Positions 14,847 through 22,292 of a DNA stretch of 23,930 nucleotides are shown in pieces. Position numbers and translations under genes: made by a program. Below the pieces are notes generated by a model that worked only from the letters and a program-made list of their open reading frames with translations, was not told the DNA's origin and did not search any database. Origin of the DNA: CAG-611 sp964487215. GTDB taxonomy: Bacteria > Bacillota_I > Bacilli_A > RF39 > UBA660. Numbering within the stretch: the first letter of the stretch is position 1; every line of letters starts with the position of its first letter. Location of the stretch: positions 1-23,930 of the forward strand of contig CAZAPU010000009.1 of NCBI GenBank assembly GCA_964487215.1, in the 5' to 3' direction.

Positions 14847-16517
14847 ATGTTTAAACCAGATAAGACTTATGTCTTTGCATTAGGTGGTTTAGGCGAAGTT
14901 GGAAAAAACATGTATTGTATAATGCATGGAAATGAAATTGTAATAATAGATGCTGGTGTAACTTTCCCAGATGAAGAGTTACGAGGTATAGACTATGTTT
15001 TACCAGATTTCGAATTTTTGAAGAAAAACGAAAATAAAATAAAAACATTAATTATTACCCATGGACATGAAGATCACATTGGAGCTGTACCGTTTTTGGT
15101 ACAGAATGTTAACATTCCATCAATATTCGCACCAAACCAAGCTTTTGCTTTGATAAAGAAAAAATTAGAAGAAAGAAATGTAAATTATAAGAATTTAAAA
15201 GTTTATAAAGAAACAGACAAATTAAAATTTAAAAATTTTGAAATATCTTTTATTAGAACTACCCATTCAGTACCAGATTCATTTGCAGTTGTTGTAAAAA
15301 CACCTGATGGTACAATTGTTCAAACAGGAGATTTTAAAATGGATTTAACACCTATTGGTCCTGTAGCTGATTTTTCAAAAATGAGCAAAGTGGCTGACGA
15401 AGGTGTAACACTACTTATGAGTGATAGTACAAATGCCTTAGATGATGGATTTTCATTATCTGAATCTAAGGTTGACGAGGCATTACATGAAGTTTTTGCT
15501 AAACATCAAAATAATAGATTAATTATTGCAACCTTTGCATCAAATATTTATAGATTAAAACATATTATTGAAACATGTAAAAATTTTAATAGAAAAGTTT
15601 GCATCTTCGGTAGAAGTATGGAAAATAATATAAACATATCTATGGATAGTGGTTATATAGATGCAAAAGATACAATTGTATCTCCAGATGTTGCGAACAC
15701 ATTAAAGCCAGGTGAAGTAGTATTGCTTTGTACAGGTACTCAAGGTGAACCTCTTGCAGCTTTATCTAGAATTGCCGATGGTATTCATAAACAAATACAT
15801 TTAAGACCCGATGATATAGTAATATTTTCTAGTTCTGCTATTCCTGGTAATGCCAGTGCAATTGCTAGAACTATAAATAATTTATATTTAAAAGGAGTTA
15901 CAGTATATACAACAAGTAATGATTCAGAAATTCATGCTTCTGGACATGCCATGAGTGAAGAATTAAAATTAATGATTAGATTAATTAATCCAAAGTATTT
16001 GGCACCAATACATGGTGAATATCGTATGTTAAAGAGACATGCAAAAATAGGAAATGAATGTGGAATCCCAAAAGATAATACTTTTATTCTTGACAATGGT
16101 GATGTATTAGAGCTAAATAATAACACTGTTAAACATATAGGAAAAATTGAAGTATCCGAAACATATGTTGATGGTAGCAGAATTGGTGATGTGAGTGGTG
16201 CTGTGTTAAATGATCGTAAAATTATGGCTAGTGATGGAATACTTGTTGTAATTGCAAATATTAATATGGACACAAGAAATTTACTGGCTACACCAATGGT
16301 AACAACCAGAGGATTTATACTTATTAATGAAAATGAAGAATTAATTCAAAAAATAGAAAAAATAGCAAAGAAATCATTAGAAAAAGAACTAAAAAAATCT
16401 AAATCATCATATTTAGATATTAAGTCAGAACTAACAAAAGCAGTAACACAATTTATAAAAGAAGAAACAGGTAGAAATCCTATTGTATTACCGATAATAT
16501 TGAACATAAAAAAATAA
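14847..16517 (+). CDS. rnjA: Ribonuclease J
   Basis: A 556-residue metallo-beta-lactamase/beta-CASP ribonuclease with 5'-3' exonuclease and endonuclease activity, the main mRNA-decay enzyme of many Firmicutes; RNase J1 is about 555 residues. The zinc motif THGHEDHIGA (His72, His74, Asp76, His77) is present, followed by TTHSVPDSFAVV, VQTGDFKMD and SDSTNA. The beta-CASP signatures are GRSMENNI, LCTGTQGEP, FSSSAIPGN and HASGHA, and the closing histidine motif is APIHGEYRML. The ATG at 14847 follows AGGAGG and gives the family N-terminus; an in-frame TTG 15 codons earlier is too close to the promoter. It is the only clear plus-strand gene. J1 rather than J2 is likely from length and similarity, not proven. 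Confidence 0.96.
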   Translation: MFKPDKTYVFALGGLGEVGKNMYCIMHGNEIVIIDAGVTFPDEELRGIDYVLPDFEFLKKNENKIKTLIITHGHEDHIGAVPFLVQNVNIPSIFAPNQAFALIKKKLEERNVNYKNLKVYKETDKLKFKNFEISFIRTTHSVPDSFAVVVKTPDGTIVQTGDFKMDLTPIGPVADFSKMSKVADEGVTLLMSDSTNALDDGFSLSESKVDEALHEVFAKHQNNRLIIATFASNIYRLKHIIETCKNFNRKVCIFGRSMENNINISMDSGYIDAKDTIVSPDVANTLKPGEVVLLCTGTQGEPLAALSRIADGIHKQIHLRPDDIVIFSSSAIPGNASAIARTINNLYLKGVTVYTTSNDSEIHASGHAMSEELKLMIRLINPKYLAPIHGEYRMLKRHAKIGNECGIPKDNTFILDNGDVLELNNNTVKHIGKIEVSETYVDGSRIGDVSGAVLNDRKIMASDGILVVIANINMDTRNLLATPMVTTRGFILINENEELIQKIEKIAKKSLEKELKKSKSSYLDIKSELTKAVTQFIKEETGRNPIVLPIILNIKK

Positions 16518-16540
16518 CTGAATTAAATTCAGTTATTTTT
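16511..16540. terminator. Bidirectional terminator between convergent RNase J and the fibre operon
   Basis: A near-perfect stem, core AATAACTGAAT (16513-16523) with ATTCAGTTATT (16527-16537), has a three-base loop and extends in A-T pairs to 16510/16540. A T-rich tract follows on the plus strand (TTTTTATTTTATT) and a T-run follows on the minus strand (TTTTTTT). The RNase J stop TAA (16515-16517) is in the stem. It serves both convergent transcripts. Confidence 0.9.
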
Positions 16541-16549
16541 ATTTTATTA

Positions 16550-17101
16550 TTATAATTCTTCTACTGGTTCTGCTTGTTTATGTTCATTGTTTTTTTCTAT
16601 TATTTGTATTGGCTCTACAATTTTTTGAGGTTCTGGTTGTTTATCCTCTATTTTTGGATCAGATTTTACAACATTATTGTCATTAAATATCGATTTAAGT
16701 AAGAAAAATAAATTTGATATAGATAAACAATACAACATTATTTTTATTGACGATAAATTATCTGCAAAAAACAATGGATTATAATCAATTTTATATTTAT
16801 AATATAACATCATATTTGTATCAAATTTTGCTCTTACTCCAATTATTATAATAACAATAAACATAATAACTGCTGTAAAATTAAACAATAGATTTTCACC
16901 CATTTTAGCTTTTTTAACAAATATACTTATTACAAATAAAATAAGAACCAAAGCAAATGGAATAAATACTGGAATAGCATCAAGAATTGGTTTTTCTAAT
17001 CTCTTATAAGTGTTGATTATTCCAAACAATGTTAAGGCAAAAGCAAATAGTAATAATAAATACTTTAATACACTAAGTAATTTAGATAATATTTTATTCA
17101 T
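16550..17101 (-). CDS. Hypothetical polytopic membrane protein, last gene of the fibre operon
   Basis: A 183-residue protein of unknown function. About four membrane helices are visible (roughly 14-30, 41-62, 70-88 and 117-135), then a charged Pro/Glu/Gln-rich cytoplasmic tail of about 45 residues (KIEDKQPEPQKIVEPIQIIE). The ATG at 17101 lies over the end of the upstream gene, whose last codons contain its AGGAGGT site, so translation is tightly coupled. The tail resembles in composition the cytoplasmic tails of the SipW-like peptidase and of the cadherin-like protein; this is a compositional note only. Confidence 0.8.
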   Translation of the reverse strand: MNKILSKLLSVLKYLLLLFAFALTLFGIINTYKRLEKPILDAIPVFIPFALVLILFVISIFVKKAKMGENLLFNFTAVIMFIVIIIIGVRAKFDTNMMLYYKYKIDYNPLFFADNLSSIKIMLYCLSISNLFFLLKSIFNDNNVVKSDPKIEDKQPEPQKIVEPIQIIEKNNEHKQAEPVEEL

Positions 17102-17792
17102 AAATACCTCCTGCCTCAGTCACATACCATTCTGCTATTTTATTGACATTAGTAATCAAATTATTATAATTAAACATAATCAAATCTGTTGTATACTGTA
17201 ATTTATTAAATATAGTATCCTTTGTTGTATCTGTTGCATAATAATATGAACTATTTTGAAGTAATTCGTTTTTAATAAATTCTGAGTATTTTTTTATTGA
17301 ATCTATTTGATGAATAGTATAATTATCAATACTTTTGTAACTAGTTGAATCCACACTATATTTTTGTAATGAATTAACTATACTATAATTCAATAAAAAT
17401 AAGCATTGATTTTGAATATCAGTAAATATATCATTATTTAAAAAATATAAATTATTAGCATCAAAGGTGGTAGTATTTAAATTATAATAATCACTTTCTT
17501 TTAATAATGCTACACATTTATCAATTTGACCTCCTGTACTTTTTAATACCATTCTTTTATTTTGATCCTTAATTATATCTGTGTTTGTTTTACTAGAATT
17601 TTTTTCAATTTTTTCAATTGTACTTTTAAACTGTTGGTATTGTCCACTATCATTTATATCATATGTATATTTGTAATTTACTTCACGATAATGATATAAA
17701 TTTATAAGTAATAGGAATGAAGAAAGCATTAGTGCTATTATCAATAAACTATTACCAAACAAATCCAAGTATTCTTTCAATATATTTTTCAT
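17094..17792 (-). CDS. Hypothetical membrane-anchored extracytoplasmic protein of the fibre operon
   Basis: A 232-residue protein I do not recognise. A single N-terminal membrane helix (about 12-31) is followed by an exported-looking region rich in Asn, Ser, Thr and Tyr. The rest looks helical, with segments such as GQYQQFKSTIEKIEKNSS and IDSIKKYSEFIKNELLQ, unlike the beta-rich TasA paralogues. Two cysteines (in DKCVALL and NQCLFLL) could pair outside the cell. The ATG at 17792 follows GAAGGA, 13 bases after the preceding gene, and its end overlaps the next gene by eight bases. Position suggests an accessory factor for fibre export, anchoring or assembly; this is inference. Confidence 0.8.
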   Translation of the reverse strand: MKNILKEYLDLFGNSLLIIALMLSSFLLLINLYHYREVNYKYTYDINDSGQYQQFKSTIEKIEKNSSKTNTDIIKDQNKRMVLKSTGGQIDKCVALLKESDYYNLNTTTFDANNLYFLNNDIFTDIQNQCLFLLNYSIVNSLQKYSVDSTSYKSIDNYTIHQIDSIKKYSEFIKNELLQNSSYYYATDTTKDTIFNKLQYTTDLIMFNYNNLITNVNKIAEWYVTEAGGIYE

Positions 17793-17805
17793 TTTTCCTT
17801 CCTTT

Positions 17806-18417
17806 CTATTCTATAACAGATATTTCATATTTATAGTATTTATCACTAGGATAATCACTCCATACTCTAACTACAAAATAATCTGTACTTTCTTTTTCTA
17901 CTTTAGTTGACACTAATATTCCTGATTTCAATTTCTCAATTTTTCCAGATGATACTTCTTTATTGTTTTTTATTAACGAATAATTTAACATTGAAATATC
18001 AATTTCATTTTTAAATAATTGTTTTTTCTCAACTAATTTAACTCTATAATTTATACTTTCACTATTATCGTTTTTCACATAAAATGTGTATTCTGCCGCT
18101 GTTTCTTCACTTAGATGTTTTAAAAATGAATCAATTGTATCTCCAAATTCAACTGATGATTGAACAATAAATAGATCGCCTAGATCAAAATTTATCATTT
18201 GCTTAGGATTTGGCTTTATAAAGGCATAATATAAACCTCCTCCAAATAATGATAATGACAATAGTAATATAATTAATATTAATATATTTACTTTTTTATC
18301 TTTTTTAGGATCTTCAAAATCATATACTGGAACTTGATTTTCTGGTACTTCTTCAACAAAATTAAAATTTTCATCTATATCTAATATTTTGTTTTTTTTA
18401 TAATATTTCTGTTTCAT
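17806..18417 (-). CDS. Membrane-tethered TasA/camelysin-like paralogue (fourth paralogue)
   Basis: A 203-residue type II membrane protein. A cytoplasmic N-terminus of about 43 residues, rich in Lys and acidic residues (MKQKYYKKNKILDIDENFNF), precedes a membrane helix (about 44-63) that ends in FGGGLYYAF, close to the GGGxxAxF junction of SipW-processed proteins. The exported part has beta-strand patterns shared with the other three paralogues: AEYTFYVKNDNSESINYRVK and, near the end, DYFVVRVWSDYPSDKYYKYE. It may be an anchor or minor subunit, comparable in role to TapA. The start is placed at the second of two adjacent ATGs (18417), six bases after GGAGG; it overlaps the SipW gene by 20 bases. 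Confidence 0.78.
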   Translation of the reverse strand: MKQKYYKKNKILDIDENFNFVEEVPENQVPVYDFEDPKKDKKVNILILIILLLSLSLFGGGLYYAFIKPNPKQMINFDLGDLFIVQSSVEFGDTIDSFLKHLSEETAAEYTFYVKNDNSESINYRVKLVEKKQLFKNEIDISMLNYSLIKNNKEVSSGKIEKLKSGILVSTKVEKESTDYFVVRVWSDYPSDKYYKYEISVIE

Positions 18418-19165
18418 CATTTCCCTCCTGTTTTTCAGGTTCATCAAAAAGATTTTCTATTTCTTCTTGAATTGGGATTCCCATGTCATTATAAGCTTCA
18501 TCTACTTGTTTTTTCACTTCTTCTGGAACCGGTTTGTTTTCTATGACCTCTATTAAATCTGATTTAGCATCCTCATCTATTTTAATATTTTTCTTATTTT
18601 TCTTTTCTTTTGATTTTGATGGTATTTTCTTAACTATCTTTATAACATCATATATAATTATTCCTAGAGAAGGAATTACTATTGCAACAATCCATCCTGT
18701 TTTGCTTATTAAAAATTGTTGCACAAATCCAGCTTTTGGTATTTTAAATATGTACTTACCAATAACATTATTCTCTGATACTGGATTAGAATCTTTTGTT
18801 GAATTATTATCACCCTTGGTAGTATAAAATCGTTCACCTTTTATAACATCAATTGAAACAATTTTATGAGTAATAGTTACCCCATTGGTAGGACCTGATG
18901 TTGAAACAAATGTTATTACATCTCCCACTTGGTATTCATAATTGTCATTTTGATATGTAATAATTATATCCCCAGCTTTAATTGTAGGATACATACTTTG
19001 CGAAAGAATAGTATAAAAGTTTATAGGAACCTCTGCTATTTTACCTTGCTTTTCTAATACTTTAATTACAGAAATATATCCAACTAAAACTATTATAATT
19101 ACTATTAGAATCCAAAATACTATTGTAGATAATATTTTTAAGAATTTTTGTATAAATTTTTTCAT
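18398..19165 (-). CDS. sipW: SipW-type signal peptidase I (ER/archaeal-type, Ser-His)
   Basis: A 255-residue membrane signal peptidase of the SipW/Sec11 type, which in Bacillus matures TasA and TapA. The N-terminal helix is about 12-34. The nucleophile motif ILSQSMYPTIKAGD (Ser57) is followed by GDVITFV and by the general-base motif ITHKIVSI, with His100 in place of the bacterial Lys. The conserved acidic box KGDNNSTKD (Asp119) is present. A second helix (about 153-172) precedes an unusually long, highly charged cytoplasmic tail of about 80 residues. SD is AAAGGA, and the gene lies 20 bases after the tethered paralogue. It is surrounded by four TasA-like proteins, its probable substrates. Confidence 0.93.
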   Translation of the reverse strand: MKKFIQKFLKILSTIVFWILIVIIIVLVGYISVIKVLEKQGKIAEVPINFYTILSQSMYPTIKAGDIIITYQNDNYEYQVGDVITFVSTSGPTNGVTITHKIVSIDVIKGERFYTTKGDNNSTKDSNPVSENNVIGKYIFKIPKAGFVQQFLISKTGWIVAIVIPSLGIIIYDVIKIVKKIPSKSKEKKNKKNIKIDEDAKSDLIEVIENKPVPEEVKKQVDEAYNDMGIPIQEEIENLFDEPEKQEGNDETEIL

Positions 19166-19185
19166 AATTACTATTCCTTTCAGTA

Positions 19186-19857
19186 TTAATATGCATCAAT
19201 ATTTACAAAACAACTAAATGTTCTTGAAATATTATCCAATTGATAATCTTCACTTATCCACATTTTAAAGACATAATGTGCTAATGCTTCATCTTGTACT
19301 ACATTTTTATATAACACTTTTGAACCTTTTCTTATTGTACTATCTGGTAAACTATTAAAATTATTTATAACATCACCATTAATTGGTACTTCCTTGCCAT
19401 TTTCAGTTAATAAGATTCTCACATATTTAGAATCAAGTGTACCTAAATTTTGTGTTAATGATATTTCATATGTAATTTCTGGTTTTTTCTTAGAATAAAT
19501 TTTGATTGCAACATCAAATTCAAAATAATCCTCACTACCACTTAAATTTTTACCAACTTCATCAGGAGTAGAACCCGCATTCTTTATATCAATTCTATTT
19601 GTTCCTTCTTCATAAGAAAATACTACAGAACCTGACTGTATGCCATTTTCTTCACTTTTACTATATAGAGCAAATCTAGAAAATATTAAATATGACAAAA
19701 CAAAAACAAGTAATATAAATAATAGTAGAAAAAATAAAACTGCTTTTTTTTCTTTCTTCTCTTTTCGTAATATCTCATTTGCTACTTTATCTGCTATTAT
19801 TCTTTCTTGTATGTTCAATTCATTTATATTAGTTTTATTATTTTCTGAATTGTTCAT
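19186..19857 (-). CDS. Membrane-tethered TasA/camelysin-like paralogue (third paralogue)
   Basis: A 223-residue type II membrane protein. A 38-residue charged cytoplasmic segment precedes the helix (about 39-60). After the membrane, SRFALYSKSEENGIQSGSVV mirrors the mature start of the two secreted paralogues (ISYAxYTF...ITTGTI). Later strands also match: YFEFDVAIKIY, ITYEISL, YVRILLTENGKEVP and HYVFKMWISEDYQLD, then a closing FSCFVNIDAY. The long cytoplasmic lead argues against ordinary cleavage, so it may stay membrane-bound as a base or anchor for fibres. The ATG at 19857 follows GGTGGTG. It starts the second half of the locus, after the terminator at 19921-19953; an AT-rich stretch at 19858-19917 may hold a promoter, but none is convincing. 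Confidence 0.8.
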   Translation of the reverse strand: MNNSENNKTNINELNIQERIIADKVANEILRKEKKEKKAVLFFLLLFILLVFVLSYLIFSRFALYSKSEENGIQSGSVVFSYEEGTNRIDIKNAGSTPDEVGKNLSGSEDYFEFDVAIKIYSKKKPEITYEISLTQNLGTLDSKYVRILLTENGKEVPINGDVINNFNSLPDSTIRKGSKVLYKNVVQDEALAHYVFKMWISEDYQLDNISRTFSCFVNIDAY

Positions 19858-19920
19858 ATCACACCACCAATATTATTCTATATTACTATATTAACATAAA
19901 TATATTGAAAAAAAAAGAGC

Positions 19921-19953
19921 AAATAAAAAAAACAATAATTTTATTGTTTTTTT
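19921..19953 (-). terminator. Terminator dividing the TasA-like pair from the sipW genes
   Basis: A-T-rich 13-base-pair stem, 19953-19941 with 19938-19926 on the minus strand (core ACAATAA/TTATTGT), with a minimal loop that opens to four or more bases, followed by a T-rich run. It lies just after the stop of the second fibre gene. Read-through probably feeds the downstream genes at a lower level. Confidence 0.75.
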
Positions 19954-19961
19954 ATATTTTA

Positions 19962-20594
19962 TTATCCTGCTGCTTGTACTTTTACTTTGAATGTAAATGT
20001 AGAAGTACCAGTAGTGCTTTCATTGCCATTAACTGTTGTTGGTAAATCATAAGTATCATTTACCCAAGCTTTAATAACATATGAATGTGATCCTGATGTT
20101 GTAAATACATCACTATCTACAACATAACCACCAGAAGTAATAACAGTACCATTTGTACCAGCTAAAGTTGATAGTGCAACACCTGTTGTTGCAGTACCAA
20201 TCTCATAAGGAATAACTCCATCTTTTGTCATATTAATGTTAATATGATCATCTTTCAAGCCACCTGTTGCTGAATCTTCTGTTACAAGAAGTTGAACATC
20301 ATATGCAATTCCAGTAGCTGCTACTGTACCATTAATAGTTGAATTAACAGTAAATTCAAGTGTTTCAGCATTATTAGTAGAATTTGTAGCATATGCATCT
20401 GTAGCTGAATATACATTTGTTAATGTTATATGATCAGTTTCTGTATAGCCTACATTTATAGTTCCGGTTGTAATAACATTTTCTTTACTACCAGTTCCTG
20501 TAAAAGTATACATTGCATAAGAAATTCCTACAACTGCTACTACCAAAACTAATATTCCTAGTATTGATAATATCAATGTTTTCTTTTTATCCAT
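19962..20594 (-). CDS. TasA/camelysin-like secreted fibre subunit (second paralogue)
   Basis: A 210-residue exported protein. The N-terminal helix (about 7-27) ends VVGISYA, then MYTFTGTGSKENVITTGTIN, which fits the SipW-cognate signal (cleavage near Ala27) and the start of the TasA-family beta sandwich. The rest is Thr/Val/Gly-rich strands: LEFTVNSTING, IAYDVQLLV, VIPYEIG, HSYVIKAWVNDTYDLP and FTFKVKVQAAG. No cysteines. It is 43 bases after its paralogue with no terminator between, and its SD is AAAGGAG. The gene is visibly less A/T-extreme than its neighbours, in keeping with high expression or its residue composition. Fibre formation is inferred from homology and context. Confidence 0.87.
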   Translation of the reverse strand: MDKKKTLILSILGILVLVVAVVGISYAMYTFTGTGSKENVITTGTINVGYTETDHITLTNVYSATDAYATNSTNNAETLEFTVNSTINGTVAATGIAYDVQLLVTEDSATGGLKDDHININMTKDGVIPYEIGTATTGVALSTLAGTNGTVITSGGYVVDSDVFTTSGSHSYVIKAWVNDTYDLPTTVNGNESTTGTSTFTFKVKVQAAG

Positions 20595-20637
20595 ACTTTC
20601 TCCTTTTCTATTTTAAATTTTTATTTTAATCTTAAAA

Positions 20638-21399
20638 TTAACTTAATGGTGCTACAGTTGAATCTACATTAACTTTTAAAGCATATTTGTAAACTTTAGC
20701 ATTATCCCATAATTCAACTTGTGTATCATTATCAATCCACATTCTTAAACGGTATCCAGTAGTTTTATTACCGGCTGCAGTTGTATAGTCATCTGTTACA
20801 TCTAATAACTTAAGTGCACCAGTTCTATTAGTAGTACCTGCAAATGCACTTGCAGTTAATCCACCAACTGGTTGACCATTAACTGTTTTCGCAGCAATAG
20901 TTGTTGGTGCTAAAGCTTGTGCATAATTTGTACCGTCAGTACGATTTGATTCAAGATAAACTTTTACATTTGATGCAGGTAACATATCATATCCTTGAGT
21001 GAATGTTCCTCCTGCTTCTCCACAATTAGTTGCATTCAAAGTTACACCCTCATCTAAAGTTACTGTACAAGATGAAGTTGTATTTTCTGTAAATGTTGGT
21101 ACAATATTAATCTCATAAGGGATTGCTACTTTACCAGTTACATTAGTAGAAACAGAAAAATCAAAATATTCATCTCTTTCAATTCCAGCTGCATCTGTCA
21201 TTGGTAATTCATCACTTAATGACAAACCTGCTTCTGGTTCTGAATAACTCATAGTAATAGTTCCAGTTGTAATAGTATTATCTTGTGCACCACTATTTGT
21301 AAATGTAAATGTTGCATAAGAAATTCCTACAACTGCTACTATTAAGATTGACACTCCTAGGACTGACAAAAATACCTTTCTTGAATTTTTTTCTTCCAC
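20638..21399 (-). CDS. TasA/camelysin-like secreted fibre subunit (first paralogue)
   Basis: A 253-residue exported protein that heads the locus. The start is GTG at 21399, eight bases after AAGGAGG. The hydrophobic segment (about 9-29) ends VVGISYA, then TFTFTNSGAQDNTITTGTIT, almost the same block as in the next gene, consistent with SipW cleavage near Ala29. Beta strands include YFDFSVSTNV, KVAIPYEINIV and NVKVYLESN, then GYRLRMWIDNDTQVELWDNA and a closing YALKVNVDS. A 15-residue insert bounded by Cys111 and Cys126 may form a disulfide loop and is absent from its paralogue. It may be the major or the tip subunit. Confidence 0.87.
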   Translation of the reverse strand: MEEKNSRKVFLSVLGVSILIVAVVGISYATFTFTNSGAQDNTITTGTITMSYSEPEAGLSLSDELPMTDAAGIERDEYFDFSVSTNVTGKVAIPYEINIVPTFTENTTSSCTVTLDEGVTLNATNCGEAGGTFTQGYDMLPASNVKVYLESNRTDGTNYAQALAPTTIAAKTVNGQPVGGLTASAFAGTTNRTGALKLLDVTDDYTTAAGNKTTGYRLRMWIDNDTQVELWDNAKVYKYALKVNVDSTVAPLS

Positions 21400-21426
21400 A
21401 ATAAATTCCTCCTTTACTATAGTTCA

Positions 21427-21455
21427 ATAATACAATATTTTTTAAATCAAAGCAA
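21427..21455 (-). promoter_or_regulatory. Candidate promoter for the TasA-like operon
   Basis: On the minus strand, TTGCTT (21455-21450), 17 bases and TATTAT (21432-21427). The -10 box is one base off consensus and the -35 box keeps TTG. A start near 21420 would leave about 20 bases before the GTG. No terminator is evident after tatD, so some read-through into this operon is also possible. Confidence 0.5.
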
Positions 21456-21480
21456 TAGTTTTTTTTAAAATTTTACACAA

Positions 21481-22230
21481 TTATTTAATATTTAAAGTTT
21501 TTTTTGCTATCTTTGTTGTAACATGAGCAACTTCTTCATATGAAATATTTTTTATACTTGCAATAAATTCTGCTATCTTCTTGATATTGCTTGGTTCATT
21601 TTTATTTTCCCTTTCAGGTGATAAATATGGACTATCAGTCTCAAGCACTATATTTTTTAAATCAATTTCTTTAATAACATTTTTTAAATTACTGTTTTTA
21701 AAAGTAATTACTCCTCCTATTCCAAGTTTATATCCAAGCTGTATATATTTATTAGCCATTTCTAAACTTCCAGAAAAACAATGAATTATTCCAGTAACAT
21801 TACTTTTTTTCAAAATATCGTAAGTTTCTTCGGTTGCATTTCTAGAATGTACAATTATTGGTAAATTATACTTTTTGGCCAAATTTATTTGTGACTCAAA
21901 TAATTTTTTTTGTTGATCTTTATTATCTTTTTGATAATAATAATCCAAACCAATTTCACCTATACCCACAATTTTATCTTTATTTTCACTAATTTGCTTT
22001 TCTAATAATATTAAATCTTCATCATTAATGTCATTGGCATATTCAGGATGATACCCCAAAGTAATATAAATATTATTGTATTTTTTTGATAATTTAATAT
22101 CCTCTGCATTATTTATTTTATTTGTTCCTCCTGTTATCATTATTTCTACATCATTACTCTTAGCAGATTGTATTATTTTTTCAATATCATATCCTTCATT
22201 TGAAAGATGTAAATGTGTATCTATCAACAT
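21481..22230 (-). CDS. tatD: TatD family metal-dependent hydrolase (DNase)
   Basis: A 249-residue TIM-barrel hydrolase of the amidohydrolase superfamily, related to TatD/YabD nucleases. Metal ligands are in place: DTHLHL (His6, His8), GEIGLDYYY (Glu92), HSRNA (His128), HCFSG (His150) and ETDSPYLSP (Asp199). The length is normal. The ATG at 22230 follows AGGAGGT and gives the canonical N-terminus MLIDTHLHLS. A longer frame upstream would run through the terminator at 22265-22292 and is rejected. metG-tatD adjacency is typical of Firmicutes (followed there by rnmV and ksgA), but here a small peptide gene and terminators intervene and rnmV/ksgA do not follow. Confidence 0.96.
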   Translation of the reverse strand: MLIDTHLHLSNEGYDIEKIIQSAKSNDVEIMITGGTNKINNAEDIKLSKKYNNIYITLGYHPEYANDINDEDLILLEKQISENKDKIVGIGEIGLDYYYQKDNKDQQKKLFESQINLAKKYNLPIIVHSRNATEETYDILKKSNVTGIIHCFSGSLEMANKYIQLGYKLGIGGVITFKNSNLKNVIKEIDLKNIVLETDSPYLSPERENKNEPSNIKKIAEFIASIKNISYEEVAHVTTKIAKKTLNIK

Positions 22231-22264
22231 ATTAATACCTCCTATTAAATTATAACTTTTATTT

Positions 22265-22292
22265 AAAAAAAATGATACCATTAAAGGTATCA
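22265..22292 (-). terminator. Terminator starting in the stop codon of the 48-aa gene
   Basis: On the minus strand, TGATACC (22292-22286) pairs with GGTATCA (22279-22273) around a six-base loop, followed by eight T (22272-22265). The first three stem bases are the TGA stop of the small gene. This supports both that gene and the downstream start chosen for tatD. Confidence 0.88.

Noticed and set aside
15932..16273. Minus-strand open frame of 113 codons
   Set aside because: It lies wholly inside RNase J on the other strand; the RNase J motifs are unambiguous.
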